Source of the DNA: Nocardia jejuensis NBRC 103114
Lineage (GTDB): Bacteria; Actinomycetota; Actinomycetes; Mycobacteriales; Mycobacteriaceae
Assembly: GCF_001613145.1 (NCBI RefSeq)
Contig: NZ_BDBU01000032.1
Location: 1 to 64,000, forward strand
DNA length: 64,000 bases
Direction: 5' to 3'
Shown: in pieces, positions 27,016 to 34,232 of the stretch
Layout: each line of letters opens with the position of its first letter
How positions within the stretch are numbered: the first letter of the stretch is position 1
Position numbers and translations under genes: made by a program
Notes under the pieces: model-generated
Told to the model about the DNA's origin: nothing
Seen by the model: the letters and a program-made list of their open reading frames with translations, nothing else
Database searches by the model: none

Positions 27016-27975
27016 ATGAACCAAGCAGGGATCCACGGCCGCGAAACAGCCGTCGCCGCGCCGGATGCCGCTGCGGCCGAGCCGGATACGGTCGTCCGCA
27101 CCACCGGGCTGACCAAGCGCTACGGCTCCCATACCGCCGTGGACGCCGTGGGCATGAGCGTCCGTCGCGGCGAGATCTACGGTTTCCTCGGCCCCAACGG
27201 CGCGGGCAAGACCACCACGCTGCGCATGCTGGTGGGCCTGATCCGCCCGACCGCCGGTACCGCGACGGTCCTGGGACATCCTCCAGGTGACCGGAAAGCT
27301 CTGCGCCGCATCGGCATTCTCATCGAGGGCCCCGGTTTCTATCCGTACCTGTCCGGCCGGGACAACCTGCGCGTGCTGGCCCGCTACCGGGGCGTCGGCC
27401 GCGAGGAGGTGGAGCGCGCCCTGAACCGTGTCGCGCTCGGTTCGCGCGGCGAGGACAGGTTCCGCACCTACTCCCTCGGTATGAAGCAGCGCCTGGGTGT
27501 CGCCGCCGCCCTGCTCGGCGGGCCAGACCTGCTGATTCTCGACGAGCCCACGAACGGCCTGGACCCGGCGGGCATGGCCGAGATGCGCGAGCTCATCACC
27601 GGACTCGCCGCCGACGGGCACACCGTCGTGCTGTCCAGTCACCTGCTCAGCGAAGTGCAGGAGATCTGTGATCGCGTCGGCGTCATCTCCGCGGGAGCGC
27701 TGCTGACCGAGTCCACCGTGCGCGAATTGCGCGGCGCGGCCGCGTTGTTCGTTCGCGCCGATCCGCTGGAACCGGCCTTCCGGGCGGTGTGCGGGGTGGT
27801 CGGCGATCGGTCCGCGCAGCTCACCGCCACCGGCATCAGAGTCGATGCCGGTGTGGCGAAGGCGCCTGCGGTGGCTCGCGCGGTGATCGAGTCGGGTGCG
27901 GACCTGCTGGAGCTGCGCAGCGACGAAAAGTCCCTGGAGGAAGTCTTTTTCGAGATGACGGAGCAACCGACATGA
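27016..27975 (+). CDS. ABC transporter ATP-binding protein
   Basis: A 319-residue DrrA/BcrA-type ATPase. Walker A GPNGAGKTTTLRML, signature YSLGMKQRLGVAAALL (the family's YSxGMxQRL form), Walker B LLILDEPTNGLDP and the switch His in VVLSSHLLSEV are all present. The C-terminal ~90 residues resemble the DUF4162-like extension of antibiotic-export ATPases. It is coupled to the permease gene by an ATGA overlap and is divergent from the two-component genes, a layout typical of self-protection exporters. ATG 27016 is preceded by CGGAGCGG about 12 nt upstream. Confidence 0.94.
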   Translation: MNQAGIHGRETAVAAPDAAAAEPDTVVRTTGLTKRYGSHTAVDAVGMSVRRGEIYGFLGPNGAGKTTTLRMLVGLIRPTAGTATVLGHPPGDRKALRRIGILIEGPGFYPYLSGRDNLRVLARYRGVGREEVERALNRVALGSRGEDRFRTYSLGMKQRLGVAAALLGGPDLLILDEPTNGLDPAGMAEMRELITGLAADGHTVVLSSHLLSEVQEICDRVGVISAGALLTESTVRELRGAAALFVRADPLEPAFRAVCGVVGDRSAQLTATGIRVDAGVAKAPAVARAVIESGADLLELRSDEKSLEEVFFEMTEQPT

Positions 27976-28820
27976 CCGACCTGATCGCCAGTACCCGCGC
28001 CGAACTGCTGCGCCTGCGCAAGTGGCCGGCGTTCTGGATCGTGCTCGGGACGTGGATCCTGTTGAATCTCACGTTCGCCTACCTGTTCAACTATCTGGCC
28101 TATTCGACCGGCAGCAGTTCGCGAATGTCGAACGGACTGCCGCGCGAGGCCCTGCTGCGGCAGATGCTCCCGGCGGCGGTCCCGGAGGTCTTCACCCAGG
28201 GCATGGCCATGTTCGGCGGTGCGCTCATGCTGGTGCTCGGCGCGCTCGCGGTGGGCAGCGGGTACGGCTGGGGAACCTGGAAAACCGTTCTCACCCAGGG
28301 TCCTTCGCGCACGGCGGCGATCGGTGCGGTGGTGCTGAGCCTCGCGGTGACCGTATTCGCCCTGGTGGTGGTCGCCTTCACGGTCGACACCGGCGTGGCG
28401 GCCCTCATAGGCGGAACCCAAGGACAATCCCTGGCGCTGCCGTCGATGAATCGCATTCTGCTCGGAATACTCTCGGGCACAGCCATTCTGGGTATGTGGA
28501 CCTTGGCGGGCGCACTGATCGGCGCGCTCGCCAGGGGCCCGGCCCTCGCGGTCGGATTGGGTGTGGTCTGGGTGCTGGTGGTGGAGAACCTGCTGCGCGG
28601 GGTGGCCGGAATCTTCTCGCCCATCCAGGCGATCACCGACCACCTGCCCGGCACGGCGGCCGGATCGCTGGCAGGGTCCCTGCGCACCGTGGACGGTCCG
28701 GCCACGCCCGGAGTGCTGACCATCCTCGGGCGCGGCGAATCCCTGCTGGTCCTGGCCGTCTATCTCGCGGTATTCGCGGGCGGCACGGTGTGGCTGATCC
28801 GGCGCAGGGACATGATCTGA
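27972..28820 (+). CDS. ABC transporter permease (ABC-2 type)
   Basis: A 282-residue membrane protein with six predicted helices: near residues 20-40, 78-100, 115-140, 160-185, 190-210 and 250-275. It has a large extracytoplasmic loop after helix 1 that begins YLAYSTGSSSR. The overall pattern is that of ABC-2 permeases partnering DrrA-type ATPases. ATG 27972 overlaps the ATPase stop by 4 nt. The substrate is unknown. Confidence 0.9.
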   Translation: MTDLIASTRAELLRLRKWPAFWIVLGTWILLNLTFAYLFNYLAYSTGSSSRMSNGLPREALLRQMLPAAVPEVFTQGMAMFGGALMLVLGALAVGSGYGWGTWKTVLTQGPSRTAAIGAVVLSLAVTVFALVVVAFTVDTGVAALIGGTQGQSLALPSMNRILLGILSGTAILGMWTLAGALIGALARGPALAVGLGVVWVLVVENLLRGVAGIFSPIQAITDHLPGTAAGSLAGSLRTVDGPATPGVLTILGRGESLLVLAVYLAVFAGGTVWLIRRRDMI

Positions 28821-28832
28821 GAATCCCGCCGG

Positions 28833-28877
28833 TCGAGCGCCGATCGTCGACAGATTTCTGTTGCGGTCGGCGCTCGA
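28833..28877. terminator. Long-loop hairpin between permease and TetR genes
   Basis: TCGAGCGCCGA (28833-28843) is complementary to TCGGCGCTCGA (28867-28877) across a 23-nt A/T-richer loop. It lies between convergent genes and may terminate both transcripts. Confidence 0.5.
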
Positions 28878-28940
28878 GGGTGCAGGAGACGGATCGCTCG
28901 GGAGCCGGTAACGCAGGCGGCTATCGGAGTCCGCGAGTGG

Positions 28941-29573
28941 TCAGGACTCGCGTCCCGGTCCCAGCATCCGATGCGCGAGCCTGGCAAGCCCGCCGGTGAT
29001 CGCGTCCGGGGTCAGCCCGCGCTCCCGTTGACGCAGATACACCTCGGCGGCCAACGGCGCCAGCAGCGTGTCCACCAGTGAATCCGGTTCCGGCACAGCG
29101 GCTTCGGTCAGCAGCGACCGCACATGCACCGCCCAGAACTGATACGCCCCGGTGCGGAACCGGGTGCCCCCGGTTTCGGCTCCGAGCACCAGATGCGCGT
29201 GGGTGTCGAGAAGTTCGATCATGGCGGCGTAGAACGCGGCGAGCCGCTCGGCGGGTGGTGCGCCGGGACCCAGCGGCGGTTGCCCGCCCAGCAGCTTCTC
29301 CTGCAGCGCCCGCTCGTGTTCGTCCAGCAGCGCGACCGCGATGGACGCGACATCCGGGTACCGGCGATACAGCGTCCCGCGCCCGACGCCCGCGGCCTTG
29401 GCGACATCGTCCATGGTGATCGCGCGCGGATCTCGCCCGGCGAACAACTCCGCCGCCGCCGCGAGCACCTTGGCTCGATTGCGCGCCGCGTCCGCCCGCT
29501 CGGACGGTGCGCCGCTCGCTGATCCGGCGTCCGGGGCCGCCGAGTCGAACAGGGGTCGGCCGACAAGATCCAT
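28941..29573 (-). CDS. TetR/AcrR-family repressor
   Basis: A 210-residue regulator. The HTH is ITMDDVAKAAGVGRGTLYRR followed by YPDVASIAVALL. The C-terminal domain resembles the SbtR-like family seen with many actinobacterial efflux genes. It is divergent from the azoreductase/SMR gene pair, with two matching inverted repeats in the 105-nt gap, so it probably represses both directions. ATG 29573 is chosen because the in-frame upstream ATG at 29609 would fall inside the first operator. Confidence 0.9.
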   Translation of the reverse strand: MDLVGRPLFDSAAPDAGSASGAPSERADAARNRAKVLAAAAELFAGRDPRAITMDDVAKAAGVGRGTLYRRYPDVASIAVALLDEHERALQEKLLGGQPPLGPGAPPAERLAAFYAAMIELLDTHAHLVLGAETGGTRFRTGAYQFWAVHVRSLLTEAAVPEPDSLVDTLLAPLAAEVYLRQRERGLTPDAITGGLARLAHRMLGPGRES

Positions 29574-29599
29574 GCAGCTCACTGTAGTCACCGGACGGT

Positions 29600-29620
29600 A
29601 AGTGGACAAACTGTCCGTTT
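29600..29620. promoter_or_regulatory. Operator 1 for the TetR regulator
   Basis: AAGTGGACAAACTGTCCGTTT contains the palindrome GGACA-AAC-TGTCC (29604-29616). It is near-identical, in inverted orientation, to the site at 29642-29662, with centres 42 bp (about four helical turns) apart. Confidence 0.75.
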
Positions 29621-29641
29621 ACCTCGTACCGTGGAACCGTC

Positions 29642-29662
29642 AAACGGACACACTGTCCACTT
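29642..29662. promoter_or_regulatory. Operator 2 for the TetR regulator
   Basis: AAACGGACACACTGTCCACTT contains GGACA-CAC-TGTCC (29646-29658). It ends 16 nt before the azoreductase ATG, so a bound repressor would block the promoter or initiation. Confidence 0.75.
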
Positions 29663-29678
29663 GAATGGAGACTCGCTC

Positions 29679-30326
29679 ATGACCGCCCTGCTGCACCTCG
29701 ACGCCAGTGCCCGCCGTAACTCCGTCAGCCGCGAACTCGGCGCCGCCTTCGCCGAGTCCTGGCGCGCCCAGCACCCCGGCGGCGCCTACGCGCACCTGGA
29801 CCTGTCGGCCGATCCGATCCCGTTCATCGGCGAGGGCTGGACACAACTGTGCGATCGAGTGCTCGCTCACGGCAGCACCGATCTCGATCACCTCGCCGAA
29901 CTGGCGAATTCACCTGAGCAGCAGCGGGCCTGGGCCGTCGTGGAACCGCTGCTGGCCGAGGTTCGCGCCGCCGACGTCGTCCTGATCGGCACCCCGATGT
30001 ACAACTACTCGATCCCCGCATCCCTCAAGGCCTGGCTGGACCAGATCACCTTCCCGCGAATGTCGCTGGCGCCCAGGCGATTCGTGGTCGTCACCGCGCG
30101 CGGCGGTTCCTACGCCCCGGGTGCGCCGAAGGCTGCCTACGACTACCAGGAGCGCTTCCTGCGGGACTTCTTCGCCGGCCACTTCGCGGTCCAGGACTCG
30201 GTGTTCGTCAATGCGGAACTGGTGAACTCCCGCCACGATCCCGTTCTCGCGCACCTGCGCGAGCGGCATGAACAGTCCTACGCCGCCGCACTCGCGCAGG
30301 CCCGCCGACTCGGTAAGGAGTACTGA
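29679..30326 (+). CDS. FMN-dependent NADH-azoreductase family protein
   Basis: A 215-residue flavodoxin-like quinone/azo reductase of the AzoR/AcpD type. The FMN phosphate-binding loop is HLDASARRNSVSRELG, and the isoalloxazine region is IGTPMYNYSIPASLKAWLDQ followed by ITFPRMS. Such enzymes reduce quinones or azo dyes by two electrons and are often induced by electrophiles. The SMR-family gene begins 2 nt after its stop. ATG 29679 has a TGGAGA site upstream. Expression probably depends on the divergent TetR regulator. Confidence 0.9.
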   Translation: MTALLHLDASARRNSVSRELGAAFAESWRAQHPGGAYAHLDLSADPIPFIGEGWTQLCDRVLAHGSTDLDHLAELANSPEQQRAWAVVEPLLAEVRAADVVLIGTPMYNYSIPASLKAWLDQITFPRMSLAPRRFVVVTARGGSYAPGAPKAAYDYQERFLRDFFAGHFAVQDSVFVNAELVNSRHDPVLAHLRERHEQSYAAALAQARRLGKEY

Positions 30327-30327
30327 G

Positions 30328-30648
30328 ATGGCCTGGCTGATACTGATTTTGGCCGGTGCGGTGGAGATCGCCTGGTCGCAGTCCATCAAACCGACGGAGG
30401 GTTTCACCAAGCCGCTGGCGACGCTCGTGTGCTTCGCGCTGGCCGCCGTGGCGGTGTACCTGCTCTCGTATTCGATGAAGACCCTGCCCGTCGGCACCGC
30501 CTACGCGGTGTTCACGGGTATCGGCGCGGTGGGCGCGATCGGCCTGGGCGTGGCGGTGCAGAAGGATCCGATGAGCGTGGGCCGCGCGCTGGCGCTGGCG
30601 CTGATCGTCGGCGGCATCGTGCTGGCGCGGGTCACCGATCCGGAGTGA
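30328..30648 (+). CDS. Small multidrug resistance (SMR) family transporter
   Basis: A 106-residue protein with four transmembrane helices. The conserved membrane-embedded Glu is residue 13 in GAVEIAWSQSIKP. The following GFTKPLATLVCF and PVGTAYAVFTGIGAVG are family signatures. The EIxW pattern is closer to SugE/Gdx guanidinium-type members than to EmrE, but the substrate cannot be assigned. AAGGAG lies 8 nt before the ATG, and the gene is co-transcribed with the azoreductase. Confidence 0.93.
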   Translation: MAWLILILAGAVEIAWSQSIKPTEGFTKPLATLVCFALAAVAVYLLSYSMKTLPVGTAYAVFTGIGAVGAIGLGVAVQKDPMSVGRALALALIVGGIVLARVTDPE

Positions 30649-30659
30649 TTCGGGACGAG

Positions 30660-30665
30660 TATCGT
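30660..30665 (+). promoter_or_regulatory. -10 element for the SRPBCC gene
   Basis: TATCGT ends 8 nt before ATG 30674. No ribosome site is present, suggesting a separate leaderless transcript within the azoreductase/SMR unit. Confidence 0.45.
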
Positions 30666-30673
30666 GCTCGCGC

Positions 30674-31120
30674 ATGGACGTAGCGCCGATCCGGCCTCCC
30701 GACCTCTCCACGCGGCCATTCTCGCTGGTCGCCGAGCGCATCATGACCGCCTCGCCCGATGAGCTCTACCTCATGTGCACCCGCCAGCTCGGCCGCTGGT
30801 TCGCCGATCCCGGCTCGGTGCTGTCCCGCCCCGCGGTGAACGAGCCCTTCTTCTTCACCGCGGGCGGCGGCCACCCCCATTACGGCCGCTTCCTGCGCCT
30901 GATCCCCGACCGCCTGGTCGAACTGACCTGGGTCACCGGCGAAGGCGGCACCGAGGGCGCGGAAACCGTACTCACCGTGCGACTCTCACAGCACGGCGCG
31001 GGCACCGCCCTCGTGCTCACCCACGCCGGTTTCGCGACCGCGGCGGCTCGCGACCGCCACGAGGAATCCTGGCCCACCATCCTCGAGCAACTCGATCTGC
31101 GCGCCACCACCCTCGTCTGA
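30674..31120 (+). CDS. SRPBCC (AHSA1-like) domain protein
   Basis: A 148-residue START-like fold protein. It begins with a beta strand and the helix ASPDELYLMCTRQLGRWF, followed by an antiparallel sheet with HPHYGRFLRLIPDRLVELTW and TVLTVRLSQHGAGTALVLTH, then a C-terminal helix RDRHEESWPTILEQL. This matches the AHSA1-type subgroup, which binds hydrophobic ligands, but no ligand is known. It may form an independent unit from its own promoter. Confidence 0.8.
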   Translation: MDVAPIRPPDLSTRPFSLVAERIMTASPDELYLMCTRQLGRWFADPGSVLSRPAVNEPFFFTAGGGHPHYGRFLRLIPDRLVELTWVTGEGGTEGAETVLTVRLSQHGAGTALVLTHAGFATAAARDRHEESWPTILEQLDLRATTLV

Positions 31121-31134
31121 CCCCGGCCCGCCTC

Positions 31135-31205
31135 GAATCGGAGGGCGGGGCCCGAGAACTTTCCCGGAGGTTCGGGGCGAAGCCCGGGAGAGTCCGGCGA
31201 GTTCG
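31135..31205. other. G-rich palindromic intergenic element
   Basis: The gap between the SRPBCC and OsmC genes contains GGGCGGGGCCC and then GGGGCGAAGCCCGGGAGAG. It resembles the element at 11480-11545 in sequence and in intergenic position. Confidence 0.4.
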
Positions 31206-31251
31206 ACTACCTTCGGGCGGGTAAGTCTTTCGATCCCTTGAAAGGACAGTG

Positions 31252-31695
31252 ATGCCTACACGTACCGCGCGCACCGCTTGGACCGGCGGCCTGCAGGACG
31301 GCTCCGGTCAGGTCGAGCTGGTCAGCTCCGGTGTCGGCAAGTACGACGTGTCGTTCCCCAAGCGGGCGGCCGACAATGCGGACGGCACCACCAGCCCGGA
31401 AGAGCTGATCGCCGCCGCGCACTCCTCCTGCTACGCCATGGCGCTCTCGGCCGAGGTGGCCCGGCTCGGCGGTACCCCGCAGAGCCTGGACGTCAACGCC
31501 GATGTGACGTTGAGCCCCGATCCGGCCGGCGGCTTCCGCATCGCCAAGATCAAGCTGACCGTCGTCGGCCGCGCCGCGGGCATCGATGCCGACGGCTTCG
31601 CCGAGGCCGCCGCCGCGGCGAAGGCGGGCTGCCCGATCTCCAAGGCGCTCACCGGTGTCGACACCATCGAGTTGGACGCCACCTTCGAGGCCTGA
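31252..31695 (+). CDS. OsmC/Ohr family peroxiredoxin
   Basis: A 147-residue hydroperoxide reductase. The two redox Cys residues are Cys60 in AAAHSSCYAMALS and Cys127 in AKAGCPISKAL, with the family strand-helix pattern GTTSPEELIAAAHSSC. It reduces organic hydroperoxides using a thiol donor. ATG 31252 follows an AAAGGA site by about 7 nt; a GTG three bases earlier is an alternative. It is monocistronic and followed by a strong terminator. Confidence 0.94.
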   Translation: MPTRTARTAWTGGLQDGSGQVELVSSGVGKYDVSFPKRAADNADGTTSPEELIAAAHSSCYAMALSAEVARLGGTPQSLDVNADVTLSPDPAGGFRIAKIKLTVVGRAAGIDADGFAEAAAAAKAGCPISKALTGVDTIELDATFEA

Positions 31696-31710
31696 GTTCG
31701 AAACGGAAAA

Positions 31711-31739
31711 TGGGCGGTGCCGAAATTCGGCACCGCCCA
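31711..31739. terminator. Bidirectional terminator between osmC and cbtA
   Basis: TGGGCGGTGCCGAA (31711-31724) is perfectly complementary to TTCGGCACCGCCCA (31726-31739). It is flanked by AAAA on the left and T/C-rich sequence on the right, and lies between convergent genes. Confidence 0.8.
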
Positions 31740-31794
31740 TTCCCCGTCTTGCGTGGTTACGCCCTCATCAGCCGCAATCACGCGTCGGCCGCGA

Positions 31795-32589
31795 TTACGC
31801 CTTGGCCGGTTCGACCGCCCGCGTTGTGCGCGAGGCGAATTCGGTCAGCGCCGCGAAACCGAGTCCGAGCGCCAGCCACAGCGTGCCGGTCTCGGCCAGC
31901 GAGGTCGCCCGGAACTGCCACAGCAGGGTCGCGGGGAAGTCGGCCTTCACCTCGTTGATGCCCGGCAGCAGGATGTACCCGGCGGCCGCGATGATCAGGA
32001 ATACCGCGACTCCGCCGATCAGGCGAATCGTGTCCAGCTGACCGCGCAGCGCCTTGTAGACGTACACGCCCGCGCCCACGGCCGCGAAGCCGAGCAGTAC
32101 GGCCGCGACCCACAACCAGGTGCGCTCGTTGATGGTGTCCGGTTCGCCCACCGCCGGTGGGTTGGCCGGATATTTGAAGAACGGCACCGCGACGATGGCG
32201 AGCCAGCCTCCGGCCGCGAGTCCCAGCGCCAGCTTGGGTCCCGAGAGCGTGGTGTACCGGCGCGCGACATTGAGTGCGGTGGCGAAGATGGCTCCGATGG
32301 CCAGGCCGTACAGGCCCAGTGCCAGGAATTGACCGGCCTTCTGGCCGTCGCGGCTCACGAGGGGTGCTTCCTCGTCGCCGTGCGAATGCCCGCCCGCGGC
32401 GGGAGCTTCCGCGGCCTCGGCCGCCTGGCTGTTCGCTTCCTCGATCGAGATCGCGGCATCGATCTTGGGTTCACCGATGAAGAAGCCCACCGACGCGGCC
32501 AGCAGACCGGCGATGAGGCCGGCCAGCAGGCCACGTAGGAGGAGCGTCTTCAGCGAACCCGTCAGAGAAGGGGATTCGCTCAGTGGCAT
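31795..32589 (-). CDS. cbtA: Cobalt transporter subunit CbtA
   Basis: A 264-residue membrane protein with about six helices, the first at GLLAGLIAGLLAASVGFFIG. A His-rich cytoplasmic or periplasmic loop GGHSHGDEEAPL follows, as in the CbtA family. The late segment LPGINEVKADFPATLLWQFR is strongly conserved in CbtA. Its start at 32589 overlaps the end of cbtB by 10 nt. CbtB-CbtA pairs are predicted cobalt importers, and the B12 riboswitch upstream supports that role. Confidence 0.92.
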   Translation of the reverse strand: MPLSESPSLTGSLKTLLLRGLLAGLIAGLLAASVGFFIGEPKIDAAISIEEANSQAAEAAEAPAAGGHSHGDEEAPLVSRDGQKAGQFLALGLYGLAIGAIFATALNVARRYTTLSGPKLALGLAAGGWLAIVAVPFFKYPANPPAVGEPDTINERTWLWVAAVLLGFAAVGAGVYVYKALRGQLDTIRLIGGVAVFLIIAAAGYILLPGINEVKADFPATLLWQFRATSLAETGTLWLALGLGFAALTEFASRTTRAVEPAKA

Positions 32590-32774
32590 GGGACACCCAG
32601 CAGGTGACGTCCGTCGTGCATGAGCTCGTGCATGTACATGCCGCTGCGCGAGATCGCGCCCTGATCGAAGCCGACCAGGTACAGCGTGAGCAATGCCAGA
32701 AGTACGACACCGGCGGAGATGAGCAGCGCGGTCAGCGCGCTGTCGGTCCCACTGGGGTTGTGAACGATGGCCAT
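32580..32774 (-). CDS. cbtB: Cobalt transporter subunit CbtB
   Basis: A 64-residue protein with a single hydrophobic helix (LISAGVVLLALLTLYLVGF) and a C-terminal metal-binding tail with His, Met and Cys residues (MYMHELMHDGRHLLGVPCH). It is the standard partner of CbtA. A perfect AGGAGG lies 6 nt before ATG 32774. The cobalamin riboswitch sits directly upstream, so translation is likely shut off when B12 is plentiful. Confidence 0.92.
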   Translation of the reverse strand: MAIVHNPSGTDSALTALLISAGVVLLALLTLYLVGFDQGAISRSGMYMHELMHDGRHLLGVPCH

Positions 32775-32816
32775 GGAAGCCTCCTAGGGATTTCGCGTCC
32801 CCGTCGAAACGGATCG

Positions 32817-32923
32817 CGACGGTGCCGGTGTCTGGCTCTCCCGGCACTGGGCCCGCAGGCTCGGTGCATGGAAACAGTGGCGCGACCGCCCCGGACTCTC
32901 ACCGGGTTACCGCGTCACCGTCG
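32817..32923 (-). promoter_or_regulatory. Cobalamin (B12) riboswitch
   Basis: Read on the minus strand, the region contains the conserved core CCGGTGAGAGTCCGGGGCGG, then the B12 box GCCACTG (complement of 32875-32881). Closing arms CGACGGTG/CACCGTCG pair 32916-32923 with 32817-32824. It precedes cbtB by 42 nt, where AGGAGG could be sequestered. The short aptamer suggests a compact cobalamin class. Confidence 0.9.
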
Positions 32924-32978
32924 CTACTTGCATCTCGAACTGTGACATCCCCGTCGGCCGCTCGTCAACCGGGGGTGA

Positions 32979-33299
32979 TCAGGCGTTCTTGCCCTGAACG
33001 TCCAGGACGACCTCGAATTCGAGCAGGGACGCACCGGTGGAGACGGGCTTGCGCGCCTCGCCGCCCTCTCCCGCGTGGGCGGCCCGTGCCGGCCCGTCCC
33101 GCCAGGCCTCGAAGGATTCCTCCGAATCCCACTGTGTGACAACGAAGTACCGCTTGTCACCGGCGACCGGGCGCAGCAGCTGGAAACCCAGGAACCCGGG
33201 GGAGTTCTCCACGGCGTGTGCCCGCGCGGCGAAGCGCTTCTCCAGTTCGGGGCCCGCTGCCTCGGGGACCTCGATTGCATTGATCTTGACGACTGCCAT
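32979..33299 (-). CDS. mhuD: Heme-degrading monooxygenase (MhuD-like)
   Basis: A 106-residue ferredoxin-like ABM-fold protein, an ortholog of M. tuberculosis MhuD. It opens MAVVKINAIEVPEAAGPELE and shares the family block AHAVENSPGFLGFQLLRP. Residues important in MhuD are all present: Asn7, Arg26, Trp66 and heme-ligand His75. MhuD opens heme to mycobilins and iron without releasing CO, so this cell probably recycles iron from heme. It is divergent from an alpha/beta hydrolase gene 42 nt away, as in mycobacteria. Confidence 0.93.
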   Translation of the reverse strand: MAVVKINAIEVPEAAGPELEKRFAARAHAVENSPGFLGFQLLRPVAGDKRYFVVTQWDSEESFEAWRDGPARAAHAGEGGEARKPVSTGASLLEFEVVLDVQGKNA

Positions 33300-33341
33300 G
33301 CGGACGAGGCTACGCCGCGGTGGAGCGGGGGCATCGTCCGA

Positions 33342-34154
33342 ATGTGGGCTTCGCACCCATACATTGGGGGTGTGTTGTACGACGAAGGCGGCAGCGGAGT
33401 CCCGATCCTGCTGCTGCACGGTTTGATGGGCAGTGCGCGCACCTGGCGATCCCAGCTGGACTGGCTGCGCGAGTTCGGGCACGTGTACACCTTCGACGCC
33501 GCGGGCCACGGCCGCCCGCTGCCGGAGCATTGGCGCACCGATTCCCCCGGCGCCGCGCCGTACCGTTTCAGCACCGAGGACTTCGTCGCGGACCTGCACG
33601 GGCAGATCCGGACGGTGATCGACGAGCCGATGGTGGTGATCGGGCACTCCATGGGCGGCCTGCACGGGCTGACGCTCACCGCCGCGCATCCGGAACTGGT
33701 GCGTGCGCTCGTGGTCGAGGACATCGCCCCGGACTTTCGCGGCCGGACGGCCGACGACTGGGCCGCGGTGATTTCCGCGTGGCCGCAGCCGTTCCCGGAC
33801 GAGGCCGCCGTGCTGGAGTTCTTCGGACCGGTGGCGGGACGCTACTTCCTCGATTCCTTCGTGCACGGCCCCGACGGCTATCGGCTGCACGGTGAGGTCG
33901 AGATCTTCCGGCTGATCTCCGAGGAGTGGGGCTCCCGTGATTTCTGGGACGAGTGGAAGGTCGTGACCGTGCCCGCGCTGCTGCTGGAAGGCGAGTACAC
34001 CATCACCCCGCCGGGCCAGATGGCAGAGATGGCACGTGTGCACCCGATGGCCCGGCATGTGGTGATCTCCGGGGCCGGACACCTCGTGCACGATGACCAA
34101 CCGGCCGCCTACCGGGCCGAAGTCGAGGATTTCCTGCGCCGCGTCCTCGTTTGA
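33342..34154 (+). CDS. Alpha/beta fold hydrolase
   Basis: A 270-residue cytoplasmic hydrolase. The oxyanion strand is ILLLHGLMGSARTW, the nucleophile Ser is in VVIGHSMGGLHG, and the catalytic Asp and His lie in LLLEGEYTITPP and ISGAGHLVHDDQP. No signal peptide is present. It sits back to back with mhuD, an arrangement shared with mycobacteria (Rv3591c beside Rv3592), so the two may share control. ATG 33342 has no obvious ribosome site. The substrate is unknown. Confidence 0.88.
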   Translation: MWASHPYIGGVLYDEGGSGVPILLLHGLMGSARTWRSQLDWLREFGHVYTFDAAGHGRPLPEHWRTDSPGAAPYRFSTEDFVADLHGQIRTVIDEPMVVIGHSMGGLHGLTLTAAHPELVRALVVEDIAPDFRGRTADDWAAVISAWPQPFPDEAAVLEFFGPVAGRYFLDSFVHGPDGYRLHGEVEIFRLISEEWGSRDFWDEWKVVTVPALLLEGEYTITPPGQMAEMARVHPMARHVVISGAGHLVHDDQPAAYRAEVEDFLRRVLV

Positions 34155-34232
34155 TGGCGGGTGCCTTCAGTCCCGGCGGGCGGTCGTCGTATGCTCGGCA
34201 CGCACGCCCTCCGGAATGATTGGTGACCACCG

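Noticed and set aside
26890..27966. Long upstream extension of the histidine kinase frame
   Set aside because: It runs antisense to the ABC ATPase gene. The real protein starts with the first membrane helix at ATG 26889.
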